Source: Portibacter lacus (GTDB taxonomy: Bacteria > Bacteroidota > Bacteroidia > Chitinophagales > Saprospiraceae). From it: a stretch of 64,000 nt of DNA. Of this stretch, positions 45,941 to 53,952 are shown one piece after another. The position numbers were made by a program, and so were the translations under genes. The stretch covers positions 186,001-250,000 of the forward strand of contig NZ_JAJNKA010000001.1 of NCBI RefSeq assembly GCF_021533215.1, read 5' to 3'. The first letter of the stretch is position 1. Each line of letters opens with the position of its first letter. Under the pieces are notes generated by a model that made no database searches, was not told the DNA's origin, and was given only the letters and a program-made list of their open reading frames with translations.

Positions 45941-47698
45941 TTAATGCATTTCGACGAACTGCATTTCGATCATATTTCGATAATGACCATCTTCTATCTT
46001 CATTAATTCATCATGACTGCCGAATTCTTTGATATATCCTTTATCTAAGACCAAAATTTTATCCGCATTTCGAATGGTACTAAGTCTGTGCGCGATTATG
46101 ATAGAGGTTCTTTTTTGGATTAACTTCTCTATGGCATTCTGAATAATGGCCTCCGTTTCGGTATCGATCGAAGAAGTTGCTTCATCCAGAATCAAGATAT
46201 CAGGATCGAAAACGAGTGCTCTTACGAAAGAAATAAGTTGGCGCTGTCCCATGCTCAGATTAGCACCGCGCTCCATTACTTTGTAGTCATATCCATCTGG
46301 CAGATTTTCGAGGAATGCGTCAGCTCCTATAGATTTAGCAGCTTGTTCTATTTTCTCCTTACTAATATCCTCATTTCGGAGTGAAATATTTTCGTAAACA
46401 TTCCCATTGAATAGGAAAACATCTTGCAGCACAATTGCTATTCTGGATCGTAAACTGTCCAGATTAAATTCTCGAATATCGGTTCCATTAATAGAAATGG
46501 TCCCTTTCTGAATTTCATAGAACCTGTTCAGGATATTTATAATGGTTGACTTCCCGGAACCCGTACTTCCTACGATGGCCAATGTGCTACCTTCTTTGAC
46601 TTCGAAATTGATATCGTGAAGCACATAATTTTCATCATCATATGAAAAAGAAACATCATCAAATTTGATATCGCCTTCTAGCTTCTCAATGTATATATTT
46701 CCTTTGTTTTCTATTTTATCTGTATTGTCGAGCACCTTGAATACTCTGTCCGCAGCGACCATTCCCATCTGAAGGGTATTGAATTTATCCGCTAACATTC
46801 TAATCGGTCTGAAAAGCAAGTCTAGATACATCGGGAAAGCGACTAGCGCACCGAATGAAACACTGCCAGATATATAACCTCCAGCTCCCCACCAGACCAA
46901 AAGTGCAAGTGAAAGTGCAGAGATAATTTCCACCACTGGATAGAAGACGGCATAATAGAGTATGGCATTAAGGTTAGCTTTTGTATAATCTCTATTGATT
47001 TTTTTGAATTTTTCGCGTTCTTGCTTCTCAGCATTGAAAATCTGAACGATTCTCATTCCTGTAATTCTCTCGTTCAGGAAGGCATTCATTTTACTGATTT
47101 GCGTTCTTACATTTTGATAGCTTGCTTTCACTTTTTCCTTGAAAACATAAGTAGCGAGCATCATTAATGGCATCGTAATTAGACATATCAATGTCAATTT
47201 TACAGAGGTGAAAAACATCAAACCTAGAACTGCGAAAATACTTAGAATATCTGCGACGATGGTGACAACACCTTGTGCGAATACATTATTGATCGCTTCT
47301 ACATCATTAATCGTTCGGGTAGTAATTGTTCCAATGGGAGTAGTATCAAAAAATCTCAATTTAAGAGAAAGAATATGATTGAACACGCGAACCCTGAGAT
47401 CTCTGATGACTTGCTGACCAAGTAGATTCACAGAATAGATAAAAATGTATTGCAGAATCACAGCGGCTAAAACGGCGGCTACGAATATGAGGGACATTCT
47501 GATTAATCCTGGAATATCGTTGTTGAAGATATGATCATCGACAATAATATTGATAAGGTAAGGTCTAATTGCCGAAATCGGTGCAATTACAACAGCAAGA
47601 ATACCTACGGAAATGAATAATCCTTTGTAGGGCTTCGCCAGTTTCAGGATGCGTTTTAGTATTTCCCAGTCAAATTTGTTTCCTTTAGATTCGGACAT
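45941..47698 (-). CDS. ABC transporter, fused permease-ATPase (MsbA/lipid or multidrug type)
   Basis: A 585-residue half-transporter working as a homodimer. Residues about 20-310 hold six membrane helices of the exporter fold; residues about 340-585 are the ATPase with Walker A GSTGSGKST, the Q-loop, the signature LSMGQRQLISF, Walker B ILILDEATSSID and the switch IIAHRLSTIR. The N-terminus is cytoplasmic. Members of this group flip lipid A core or lipids, or export drugs or peptides; the exact cargo is not evident. A TATCTTTG box lies about 40 bases before the start. The protease and CBM48 genes follow downstream on the same strand. Confidence 0.95.
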   Translation of the reverse strand: MSESKGNKFDWEILKRILKLAKPYKGLFISVGILAVVIAPISAIRPYLINIIVDDHIFNNDIPGLIRMSLIFVAAVLAAVILQYIFIYSVNLLGQQVIRDLRVRVFNHILSLKLRFFDTTPIGTITTRTINDVEAINNVFAQGVVTIVADILSIFAVLGLMFFTSVKLTLICLITMPLMMLATYVFKEKVKASYQNVRTQISKMNAFLNERITGMRIVQIFNAEKQEREKFKKINRDYTKANLNAILYYAVFYPVVEIISALSLALLVWWGAGGYISGSVSFGALVAFPMYLDLLFRPIRMLADKFNTLQMGMVAADRVFKVLDNTDKIENKGNIYIEKLEGDIKFDDVSFSYDDENYVLHDINFEVKEGSTLAIVGSTGSGKSTIINILNRFYEIQKGTISINGTDIREFNLDSLRSRIAIVLQDVFLFNGNVYENISLRNEDISKEKIEQAAKSIGADAFLENLPDGYDYKVMERGANLSMGQRQLISFVRALVFDPDILILDEATSSIDTETEAIIQNAIEKLIQKRTSIIIAHRLSTIRNADKILVLDKGYIKEFGSHDELMKIEDGHYRNMIEMQFVEMH

Positions 47699-47738
47699 AT
47701 AGGCTATAAAAACAGGTTTTTGTAATTTTTGTTGCGGT

Positions 47739-47746
47739 CAAAGATA
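47739..47746 (-). promoter_or_regulatory. -7 promoter box of the ABC exporter gene
   Basis: TATCTTTG on the minus strand matches TAnnTTTG. Transcription would start near 47732, about 34 bases before the ATG. The -33 element would fall in the adjacent AGTCTTGAGTC repeat and was not found. Confidence 0.55.
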
Positions 47747-47762
47747 TATAAATTTGTTGTTA

Positions 47763-47830
47763 GTCTTGAGTCGTGAGTCTTGAGTTGTGAGTCTTAAGTC
47801 GTGAGTCTTAAGTCTTAAGTCCAGAGTCTT
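47763..47830. repeat. AAGTCGTGAGTCTT-type short tandem repeat tract
   Basis: About seven imperfect 7- to 10-base units built on (A/T)GAGTC(G/T)T and AAGTCTT run head to tail. A related tract lies at 51103-51170. This kind of intergenic repeat is frequent in Bacteroidota genomes; its function is unknown. Confidence 0.85.
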
Positions 47831-48074
47831 TCATGTTTTTGGAAAATTAGGACTTCAAACTTCAGTGTGAGAAATAATTTAATCTCGGGTTAAATCCCAA
47901 GGTCCTATGGACATTATTCTTTAAAAGGATGAGGATTAATAGATAAGACAAACTTGATTTTCACACTGTTAAAGGACCTTGTATTTAAGTACCTTAAATA
48001 TTCCCACAATTTCAAAGCCTCACGGGATGTGATACCATGAAATTGTGGGTGAAAAATGCTAGAGGTCTAGCACA
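47831..48074. other. Intergenic region with a long inverted repeat
   Basis: The stretch contains a perfect 12-bp inverted repeat CCCACAATTTCA (48003-48014) and TGAAATTGTGGG (48038-48049) with a 23-base loop, 26 bases after the end of the minus-strand FG-GAP gene. There is no T-run, so it is not a clear terminator; it could stabilise the mRNA end. AAGGTCCT near 47900 and AGGACCTT near 47973 form a second, wider inverted pair. Confidence 0.6.
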
Positions 48075-49790
48075 CTAATCTATTTTTATAAATTTGACGA
48101 TCTCATTCTTTACTTTTAAATAATAAATACCACTATTTAGGCTTGCAACATCAATAGAATAATTATTTACTTTTCCAGAATTTATTAATTTCCCTTCCGC
48201 ATTAAAAATTGAAAACGGAAGGTTGTTCAGTTCTCTATTGATTAATAGCGAATACTTTGTTGGGTTTGGTGAAATCTCTAATGTTTCTTTAGGTAATGCG
48301 TTACTCACAGAAGATAAAGTAGTAACATAATCTCCCGCATGACTCGTTGAACCTTTATATCCATTGAATAGAATCGTGGAGCCATTGTAAGGAACTTCTA
48401 AGTCAAACACATTAATAAATGCAGAATCAGGACTTGCACCATTAAATTTCAACTGATAAGATAGTGCTGTTAAATCCAACATACCATCATTATTTACATC
48501 TGAAAGATATGCTCCATTAGTAAATGTGAATCCTTTAACTTCTATTGGGAAATTTTCAACTTCCTCCTGAGTTTCGACATGATAAGCATGAATGAATCCA
48601 TTTCCATCTACACTTGTCTTCGAACCTGTGATAATCTCAAAATCTCCATCATCATCGACATCAGCAATAGAAATAACACCTTCTGATCCTGCATACCCTT
48701 GAATAGGAAAGCCATCCAATGCGTTGCCCTCATGGTCGTAACCTAATAGTATTCCACCTTCTACTAAATCAGAAGTGTAAGGTCTACCGTAAAAAACTTC
48801 TAAGTCACCATCACGATCTATATCACCTACAGCCGGAGTCGCATAAGTCCAGATGTTGTCATAATCTGGCCAATTTTTAAAGTATTCACCATCAGCACCA
48901 ACTACGATGGTTCCAGGGATGTCGTTATGTCTTGCTGTTATGATTTCCATGTTGTCATCACCATCTAGATCTGCAAGAACTGGTGATTGATAAGAGAATT
49001 TAGCTCCTACTTCTTCTAGAGGAAATCCAGGAATAACTTGTCCTTCCGCATCAAAAACATACAGCGCAGTAGTAGAGCAAGTGACCAATTCCATAACGCC
49101 ATCGCTATTAATATCCGCTACGGAAGGCGTAAAAGCTGGAGTACCAGGAACAGCAACTGGCCAGTTTTCACTGATTGAAACTGCTGAGTGATCTAAGGCA
49201 TGAACCTGACCAGATGATCCAGAAATTCTTTCTGAAGCAATGATTTCTAACGGACCATCACCATTAATATCAGCAAGTGTGATTCCATTTAGAAAGAAAT
49301 GATTGCTAAGATTTAGGGGCCACCCTTCTTGCAAGTTTCCTTTGTGATCGAAGAGATATACATTTCCAGTGACAGGAACACCATAAGTCTGAACTGCAAT
49401 TTCTAAGTCGCCATCTAAGTCTATATCGGCGATAGCAGGTGGGAAATTAGATGTACCTTCTAGTTGATATGACCACAGAACTTGTCCCGCTGAACTGAGA
49501 ACATAAAGTGTTTGGTTTAAGCAAACGGCTATTTCAGAAGTGCCATCATCATCGAGATCGGCAATAGATACATTTCTGAAATTTTTAAAACTAGGGTGCG
49601 CCAGAGAAATAAACGGGAATCCTTCTAATTGTGTGAAAGTTGACCTCGTCTGCGCCTGATGATCGAAAGGGATATTTAATTTCTTTACAGTAATATTTCC
49701 GTTTTCATCGATTTCGGCGACTCTAGTATCTTGCGCAATGGATACCATAGCAAATGTAATAAGCAATAAAAGTGTTGCAATTTGTTTCAT
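48075..49790 (-). CDS. FG-GAP/VCBS repeat protein with T9SS sorting domain
   Basis: A 571-residue exported protein. Signal peptide 1-19 (ends MVSIAQ). Residues about 70-480 hold repeated calcium-binding loops of the FG-GAP/VCBS type: DLDDDGTSEIAV, DIDLDGDLEIAV, DINGDGPLEIIA, DINSDGVMELVT, DLDGDDNMEIIT, DIDRDGDLEVFY, DVDDDGDFEIIT and DVNNDGMLDLTA, consistent with a seven-bladed beta propeller plus an extra blade. Residues about 495-571 are a T9SS type A sorting domain (LEISPNPTKYSLLI ... NSGIYYLKVKNEIVKFIKID). It would be secreted by the T9SS and act on the surface, probably in adhesion or polymer binding; no enzyme motif is seen. It is a single gene with a long inverted repeat after its stop. 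Confidence 0.93.
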   Translation of the reverse strand: MKQIATLLLLITFAMVSIAQDTRVAEIDENGNITVKKLNIPFDHQAQTRSTFTQLEGFPFISLAHPSFKNFRNVSIADLDDDGTSEIAVCLNQTLYVLSSAGQVLWSYQLEGTSNFPPAIADIDLDGDLEIAVQTYGVPVTGNVYLFDHKGNLQEGWPLNLSNHFFLNGITLADINGDGPLEIIASERISGSSGQVHALDHSAVSISENWPVAVPGTPAFTPSVADINSDGVMELVTCSTTALYVFDAEGQVIPGFPLEEVGAKFSYQSPVLADLDGDDNMEIITARHNDIPGTIVVGADGEYFKNWPDYDNIWTYATPAVGDIDRDGDLEVFYGRPYTSDLVEGGILLGYDHEGNALDGFPIQGYAGSEGVISIADVDDDGDFEIITGSKTSVDGNGFIHAYHVETQEEVENFPIEVKGFTFTNGAYLSDVNNDGMLDLTALSYQLKFNGASPDSAFINVFDLEVPYNGSTILFNGYKGSTSHAGDYVTTLSSVSNALPKETLEISPNPTKYSLLINRELNNLPFSIFNAEGKLINSGKVNNYSIDVASLNSGIYYLKVKNEIVKFIKID

Positions 49791-50005
49791 TAGTGTGTAT
49801 TGTTTAGTTAAAAAAGATTAATTCTACTATAAATTTTCCATATATAAATTTAGAAAAACTTTAAGAACTCTTCACTTAGGGGAAGCACTATTTTATGTAA
49901 AGATGTATTATATGTCTCTTTCACTTTGCATGAGGTGTAATCTCAAAAAACAAGTTAAGAATCTTTTTGAAATGCATTTGGTTAGGTTTATTTTTCAAAA
50001 CTTAA

Positions 50006-50077
50006 TCACTAAAGCACTATTCTTATGGGAAATTTCTAGTTTTATTTTTATTTCTATTAGCATGTAATTCGAATTCT
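50006..50077 (+). pseudogene. Disrupted lipoprotein signal sequence of the epimerase gene
   Basis: Codons directly upstream and in frame with the epimerase read KFLVLFLFLLACNSNS, a textbook lipoprotein signal with lipobox Leu-Leu-Ala-Cys, but this open stretch (after TAA at 50003) has no start codon. An ATG at 50025 is one frame off and stops after four codons. One extra base in the GGG run at 50027-50029 would give ATG-GGG-AAA-TTT and join the signal to the enzyme. So a single-base loss, in the genome or in the sequence read, has cut off the signal. Confidence 0.75.
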
Positions 50078-51100
50078 GTGAATAAAATCAAAAGTGAAAA
50101 GTACGGCAATGCCCAGATATTTACCTTGTCCAACGATAATGGTTTAATGGTTAAGATCACCAATTACGGTGGAATTATCCAATCTATTTTGGTCCCAGAT
50201 AAAAATGGGAAGGTCTCGGATATTACTATAGGATTTGATAGTTTGAGTGGATATGAACAGATCCATCCTTATTTTGGTGCGACCATTGGTAGGTATGGGA
50301 ATAGAATTGGGAATGGGAAATACACACTAGAAGGCGAAGAATATAAATTGGCAACTAATAATGGTCCGAATCACCTTCATGGAGGGATTAAGGGTTTTGA
50401 CAAGAGAGTGTGGAATGCAAAAGTAGAAGGAGAAGAATTAAAACTTTCCCTCCTTAGCAAGGATATGGAAGAGGGTTATCCAGGGAATCTTGAAGTGGAA
50501 GTGAAATTCAAATTAGATAATGACAATAAGTTACACATCGAATATACTGCAACAACAGATAAGGCTACGGTGATTAATCTGACGAACCATTCTTATTTTA
50601 ATTTAGGAGGTGAGAGTACGATTTTGGATCATAAATTGAGAATCGATGCCGATAAAATGACAGCTATTGATGCTACATTAATACCTACAGGAGAACTTGC
50701 TGATGTGGATGGAACACCATTTGATTTTAGGTCAATGAAGGTTATCGGTAAGGATATTGAGCAAGATAACGAGCAATTGGTTAATGCAGGTGGATATGAC
50801 CATAATTTTGTTTTGAATGCGCCGGATATAAATCATGTTTCGGCTGAAATATATCACGAAGGTTCTGGAAGATTTGTAAAAGTTTATACCGAAGAGCCAG
50901 GTATCCAGTTTTATTCAGGTAACTTCTTAAATGGAACACTGGAAGGTAAAAACGGAGAGATGATCAACAAGCATAAAGGAATGTGTCTAGAAACGCAGCA
51001 CTTTCCAGATAGTCCTAACAAGGCAAATTTTCCAAGTACCGTCTTGAGGCCAGAAGATGTTTATCAAACGAAGACGATTTATGAGTTTGGTGTGAGGTAG
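50078..51100 (+). CDS. galM: Aldose 1-epimerase (mutarotase), possibly lacking its lipoprotein signal
   Basis: A 340-residue galactose mutarotase-fold enzyme that interconverts alpha and beta anomers of hexoses, feeding the Leloir pathway. Signatures: FGATIGRYGNRIGNGKYTL, GPNHLHGGIKGFDKRVWNA (substrate His), INLTNHSYFNLGG (catalytic His), and GMCLETQHFPDSPN with the catalytic Glu. Length fits the family core. The only in-frame start is GTG at 50078, just after a lipoprotein-signal-like stretch that lacks a start codon. Bacteroidota galM proteins are often lipoproteins, so the native enzyme was probably periplasmic or surface-anchored, and the present product, if made, would be cytoplasmic. 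Confidence 0.93.
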   Translation: MNKIKSEKYGNAQIFTLSNDNGLMVKITNYGGIIQSILVPDKNGKVSDITIGFDSLSGYEQIHPYFGATIGRYGNRIGNGKYTLEGEEYKLATNNGPNHLHGGIKGFDKRVWNAKVEGEELKLSLLSKDMEEGYPGNLEVEVKFKLDNDNKLHIEYTATTDKATVINLTNHSYFNLGGESTILDHKLRIDADKMTAIDATLIPTGELADVDGTPFDFRSMKVIGKDIEQDNEQLVNAGGYDHNFVLNAPDINHVSAEIYHEGSGRFVKVYTEEPGIQFYSGNFLNGTLEGKNGEMINKHKGMCLETQHFPDSPNKANFPSTVLRPEDVYQTKTIYEFGVR

Positions 51101-51102
51101 TC

Positions 51103-51170
51103 ATAAGTCTTGAGTCTTGAGTCCTAAGTCGGGAGTCGGAAGTCAGGAGTCTTGAGTCATAAGTCGTAAT
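51103..51170. repeat. TAAGTCTTGAGTC-type short tandem repeat tract
   Basis: About eight imperfect units (AAGTCTTGAGTC, GAGTCGGAAGTC and similar) lie between the convergent ends of galM and the reductase gene. It is the same family as the tract at 47763-47830. Confidence 0.85.
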
Positions 51171-51173
51171 TTC

Positions 51174-52610
51174 TTAATGAAACAACCTGAAAGCTATTCT
51201 ACCCAATTTAGTTTTGAACTCTGAACGCGCTGAAGAGATCACGCCTCTAATCGTTTTTTGATTAATTCTAGATTGAACAGGATAAGGGTAGACACGACTT
51301 TCGATTTTAGAAATAGGAATGCCCGCATGCTTTGCCAGTTGCATTTCCTGCAGAAGCTCCCCTGCAATAGGCGAAATCATACTTCCTGCGAGAAGTTTTC
51401 TACTTCGAACATTAGATTTGTTTTCCATCCACAAAGAAGTGTGGCCATATTGGTATTCTTGAATAATAGCTCTGTCGTCGTGATCGAAGGACTGGTCTTG
51501 ACGGTAGTAACTGATCTTTTTTTCATCCATTTCCGGTTCGGTATATCCAAAATGTGCTACTTGTGGATCCGTGAATGTCACCCAGCTCAAGTCTTCTTTT
51601 GTGTTCTTGACTTTGAAAACAGGAATCAATAAGTTTCTCCAAAGCTGTCGAACCATCTTTTCCGCTCCATGAGAAAGCATGTACGTTCCAGCGGCATCTC
51701 CTATGGCATAAACCTTCGGATTGGTTGTCTGCATATATTCATCAACTTTGATCTTTCCTCTTTCCGTCAATTCTACACCTGCATTTTCAAGACCTAAGTT
51801 TTTAGTATTGACAACACGACCAATTGCCATTAATGCGGCATCAGCAGGAATTGATTTTGTAGAACCGTCTTTGAATTCAATATGTGCTTTCCCATCTGAA
51901 AATGATTTAACCGTCGCGTTACAGAATACATCGATGCCTTCTGCTTCGAATTGAGCTTGTAAAACCGCAGAAATCTTAGGTTGTTCTTTATCCAGGATTC
52001 GGTCACCACGATTTACGATGGTCACTTTGCTTCCGAGCCTTGCAAATGCCTGTCCCATTTCACATCCGATCGGTCCACCTCCAATAACTACAAAGTTTTC
52101 AGGTAGTTCTTCACAGTCGAAAAACAGCGTTTCATTCGTATACATTTTGATTTGATCAGCGCCTGGAATATCGATCATTCGCGGACTTGAACCAGTACAA
52201 AGTAATATGATCTTGGCTTCTAATTTTTTACCATTGACCTCAACTGTATTCTTCCCAGTTAGTTTGGCTTCGCCAATGATTACTTCATATCCTTGATTAC
52301 GCAAAGCATCCGCATTTTCACCATCTCTTATTACCTTTTGCTTTTCGTGAACATACGAAAGTACCTTTTTCATGTCCGCCTTTCCCTCTATTTTTAATCC
52401 AAACTGGGTGGCCTTTTTAGCTTCGTGGAAGTGTTGAGCGATGTGTATAACTGCTTTGCTGGGAACGCAGCCATAATTGGTGCAATCTCCTCCGAAATGA
52501 TCAGGATCTTTTTCTATCAAAACTGTTTTTAACCCAATGGTATTTGCTACACCCGAGTTTCCAAGTCCAGCACTTCCCGCGCCAATAACAATTACATCGT
52601 ATTTTTCCAT
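51174..52610 (-). CDS. FAD-dependent pyridine nucleotide-disulfide oxidoreductase (MerA/Lpd-like)
   Basis: A 478-residue flavoprotein of the disulfide reductase group. FAD-binding VIGAGSAGLGNSGVA at the N-terminus, the redox disulfide Cys43/Cys48 in GGDCTNYGCVPSK, an NAD(P) fold VVIGGGPIGCEMGQAFARLG near residue 175, and the second FAD contact VYAIGDAAGTYMLSH near 305. The C-terminal interface domain lacks the His-x4-Glu dyad of dihydrolipoamide dehydrogenase: the equivalent place reads VYPYPVQSRINQ, with Tyr before Pro as in mercuric reductase-like proteins, and Arg at the Glu position. So it is probably not a true dihydrolipoyl dehydrogenase; the substrate is unknown. No 2-oxoacid dehydrogenase genes lie nearby. 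Confidence 0.88.
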   Translation of the reverse strand: MEKYDVIVIGAGSAGLGNSGVANTIGLKTVLIEKDPDHFGGDCTNYGCVPSKAVIHIAQHFHEAKKATQFGLKIEGKADMKKVLSYVHEKQKVIRDGENADALRNQGYEVIIGEAKLTGKNTVEVNGKKLEAKIILLCTGSSPRMIDIPGADQIKMYTNETLFFDCEELPENFVVIGGGPIGCEMGQAFARLGSKVTIVNRGDRILDKEQPKISAVLQAQFEAEGIDVFCNATVKSFSDGKAHIEFKDGSTKSIPADAALMAIGRVVNTKNLGLENAGVELTERGKIKVDEYMQTTNPKVYAIGDAAGTYMLSHGAEKMVRQLWRNLLIPVFKVKNTKEDLSWVTFTDPQVAHFGYTEPEMDEKKISYYRQDQSFDHDDRAIIQEYQYGHTSLWMENKSNVRSRKLLAGSMISPIAGELLQEMQLAKHAGIPISKIESRVYPYPVQSRINQKTIRGVISSARSEFKTKLGRIAFRLFH

Positions 52611-52774
52611 ATAGAAAAGGTATTAAAGAAATAGGCTTAAAAGATAGTTATTAATGAGTTTTTTGTGACTTCAACAACATAATTGTGTGATATTTCTTCT
52701 AGATTATTACTGAAAATCTTTAATAAAACCTTTGTGCTCATATTTCTTGTTGAGATTAAAAGTAATTTATAAGG

Positions 52775-52978
52775 CTATAATTTGTTAAGGTATCTCTGAT
52801 AAAAATCTGAATCTTTAGAAATGACAATTCTTGACTCTTTAATTGAGATTTCATTAATCTCTTGATCTGTTGTGGCAATTTTTTTCGGTAAATCAAGTGT
52901 GTGAATACTGTCAAAACCTTCATTTATTAAAAATTCAGACAGCTTTTTGGGAAGATGTGCATCAACTATAAATTTCAT
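52775..52978 (-). CDS. PIN-like toxin component (DUF5615)
   Basis: A 67-residue protein starting MKFIVDAHLPKKLSEFL, the conserved opening of DUF5615 PIN-like nucleases, with the first acidic residue Asp6. The next acidic residues lie in SIHTLDLPKK, ATTDQEINEIS and ISKDSDF, spaced as in the shortened PIN-like fold, where they would bind metal for RNA cleavage. It is shorter than typical members (about 110), ending shortly after the ISKDSDF strand. It overlaps the upstream antitoxin gene by 4 bases (ATGA), the usual arrangement of toxin-antitoxin pairs. Confidence 0.8.
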   Translation of the reverse strand: MKFIVDAHLPKKLSEFLINEGFDSIHTLDLPKKIATTDQEINEISIKESRIVISKDSDFYQRYLNKL

Positions 52979-53214
52979 GCAACTAAACTGCTTATATTTT
53001 TTACTTTAGAAAGTTCCGCAGCAAATTGTAGGCTTGCCAATAGATCTTCCTCTTCTAAGTCTTCATAATCTTCCAATATCTCTTGGTGTGTCATTCCAGA
53101 AGCCAATAACTCTAAAATAAATTGAACCGGATATCTTAAACCTCTTACACAAGGTTTCCCATGACAAATATTTTGGTCAATGGTAATTCTAGATATGAAA
53201 TTTTTAACTTCCAA
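52975..53214 (-). CDS. DUF433 antitoxin
   Basis: A 79-residue protein with the DUF433 signature: RITIDQNICHGKPCVRGLRYPVQFILELLASG, then MTHQEILEDYEDLEEEDLLASLQFA, a winged-helix-like DNA-binding domain. DUF433 proteins are the antitoxin partners of DUF5615 or other PIN-like toxins and repress their own promoter. It is the first gene of the pair; the toxin start overlaps its stop by four bases. Confidence 0.9.
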   Translation of the reverse strand: MEVKNFISRITIDQNICHGKPCVRGLRYPVQFILELLASGMTHQEILEDYEDLEEEDLLASLQFAAELSKVKNISSLVA

Positions 53215-53385
53215 GGCTAATGATTTTTTAATTCCTGATAGTTTAAAGTTAATCTATTTTAAACAGTATATCAATTATGTAAACGATATATAAACTGTTT
53301 TCAGTTCCTTTTTATAATGGGAGGTGAAAAAAATATCCCTAATTAAAAGAGTTTTTAATCTTGAATGGTTTTTCAAAGTATAAAC

Positions 53386-53859
53386 CTAACGTCCATAATA
53401 ACTTGTAATCGTAGACTTAGCTAAAATATGTGCATTAGCCATAAACATAATCATGGCTGGCTGCGTCCCATCTTCGATATCTAATTCCTCCGTGTCTAAA
53501 GCATAAACAGTGAAATGATAAGCGTGGGCAGGATCTCCTGGAGGAGGACACGCACCATCATAGCCTAGTTTGTTGTAATCATTTAAGCCTTGCACAGCAT
53601 TTTCTGGATATTCCTCGATTCCAGATTCAAATTCAGTTATGCTTGCTGGTATATTAGCAATACACCAATGCCACCATCCACTTACGGTAGGTGCATCAGG
53701 ATCATAACAGATCACCAAAAAGCTCTTTGTTCCTTCAGGAGCATTTTCCCATTTTAAATGAGGAGATAAATTTTCGCCGCCTGCTCCGAATTCATCGAAA
53801 ACATGTTTTTTAGTCATTTGACTCTGAAGGTCGTTACTTGATAATGTGAAATTTTTCAT
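53386..53859 (-). CDS. YbhB/YbcL family Raf kinase inhibitor-like (PEBP) protein
   Basis: A 157-residue protein of the phosphatidylethanolamine-binding (PEBP) superfamily. The conserved anion-pocket segments are present: GENLSPHLKWENAPEGTKSF, YDPDAPTVSGWWHW, and GYDGACPPPGDPAHAYHFTV. No signal peptide, so cytoplasmic. Bacterial members are of uncertain function; they bind small anionic ligands. Length is standard. It stands alone between the toxin-antitoxin pair and the glycosidase-like gene. Confidence 0.95.
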   Translation of the reverse strand: MKNFTLSSNDLQSQMTKKHVFDEFGAGGENLSPHLKWENAPEGTKSFLVICYDPDAPTVSGWWHWCIANIPASITEFESGIEEYPENAVQGLNDYNKLGYDGACPPPGDPAHAYHFTVYALDTEELDIEDGTQPAMIMFMANAHILAKSTITSYYGR

Positions 53860-53952
53860 TTTAAATGTTGTTATGAAGTTTCAAATGTTATTGTCCGAAG
53901 GTAGGATGTAAAATTGACAATCAAAAAAGAAATACCGTCATTATTCTGCGTT

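Noticed and set aside
47763-47830. The AAGTC tandem tract as a CRISPR array
   Set aside because: Units are 7-10 bases with no unique spacers, and no cas gene is near.
51174-52610. Assignment as dihydrolipoyl dehydrogenase (lpd)
   Set aside because: The C-terminal His-Glu dyad is missing and no 2-oxoacid dehydrogenase genes are near.
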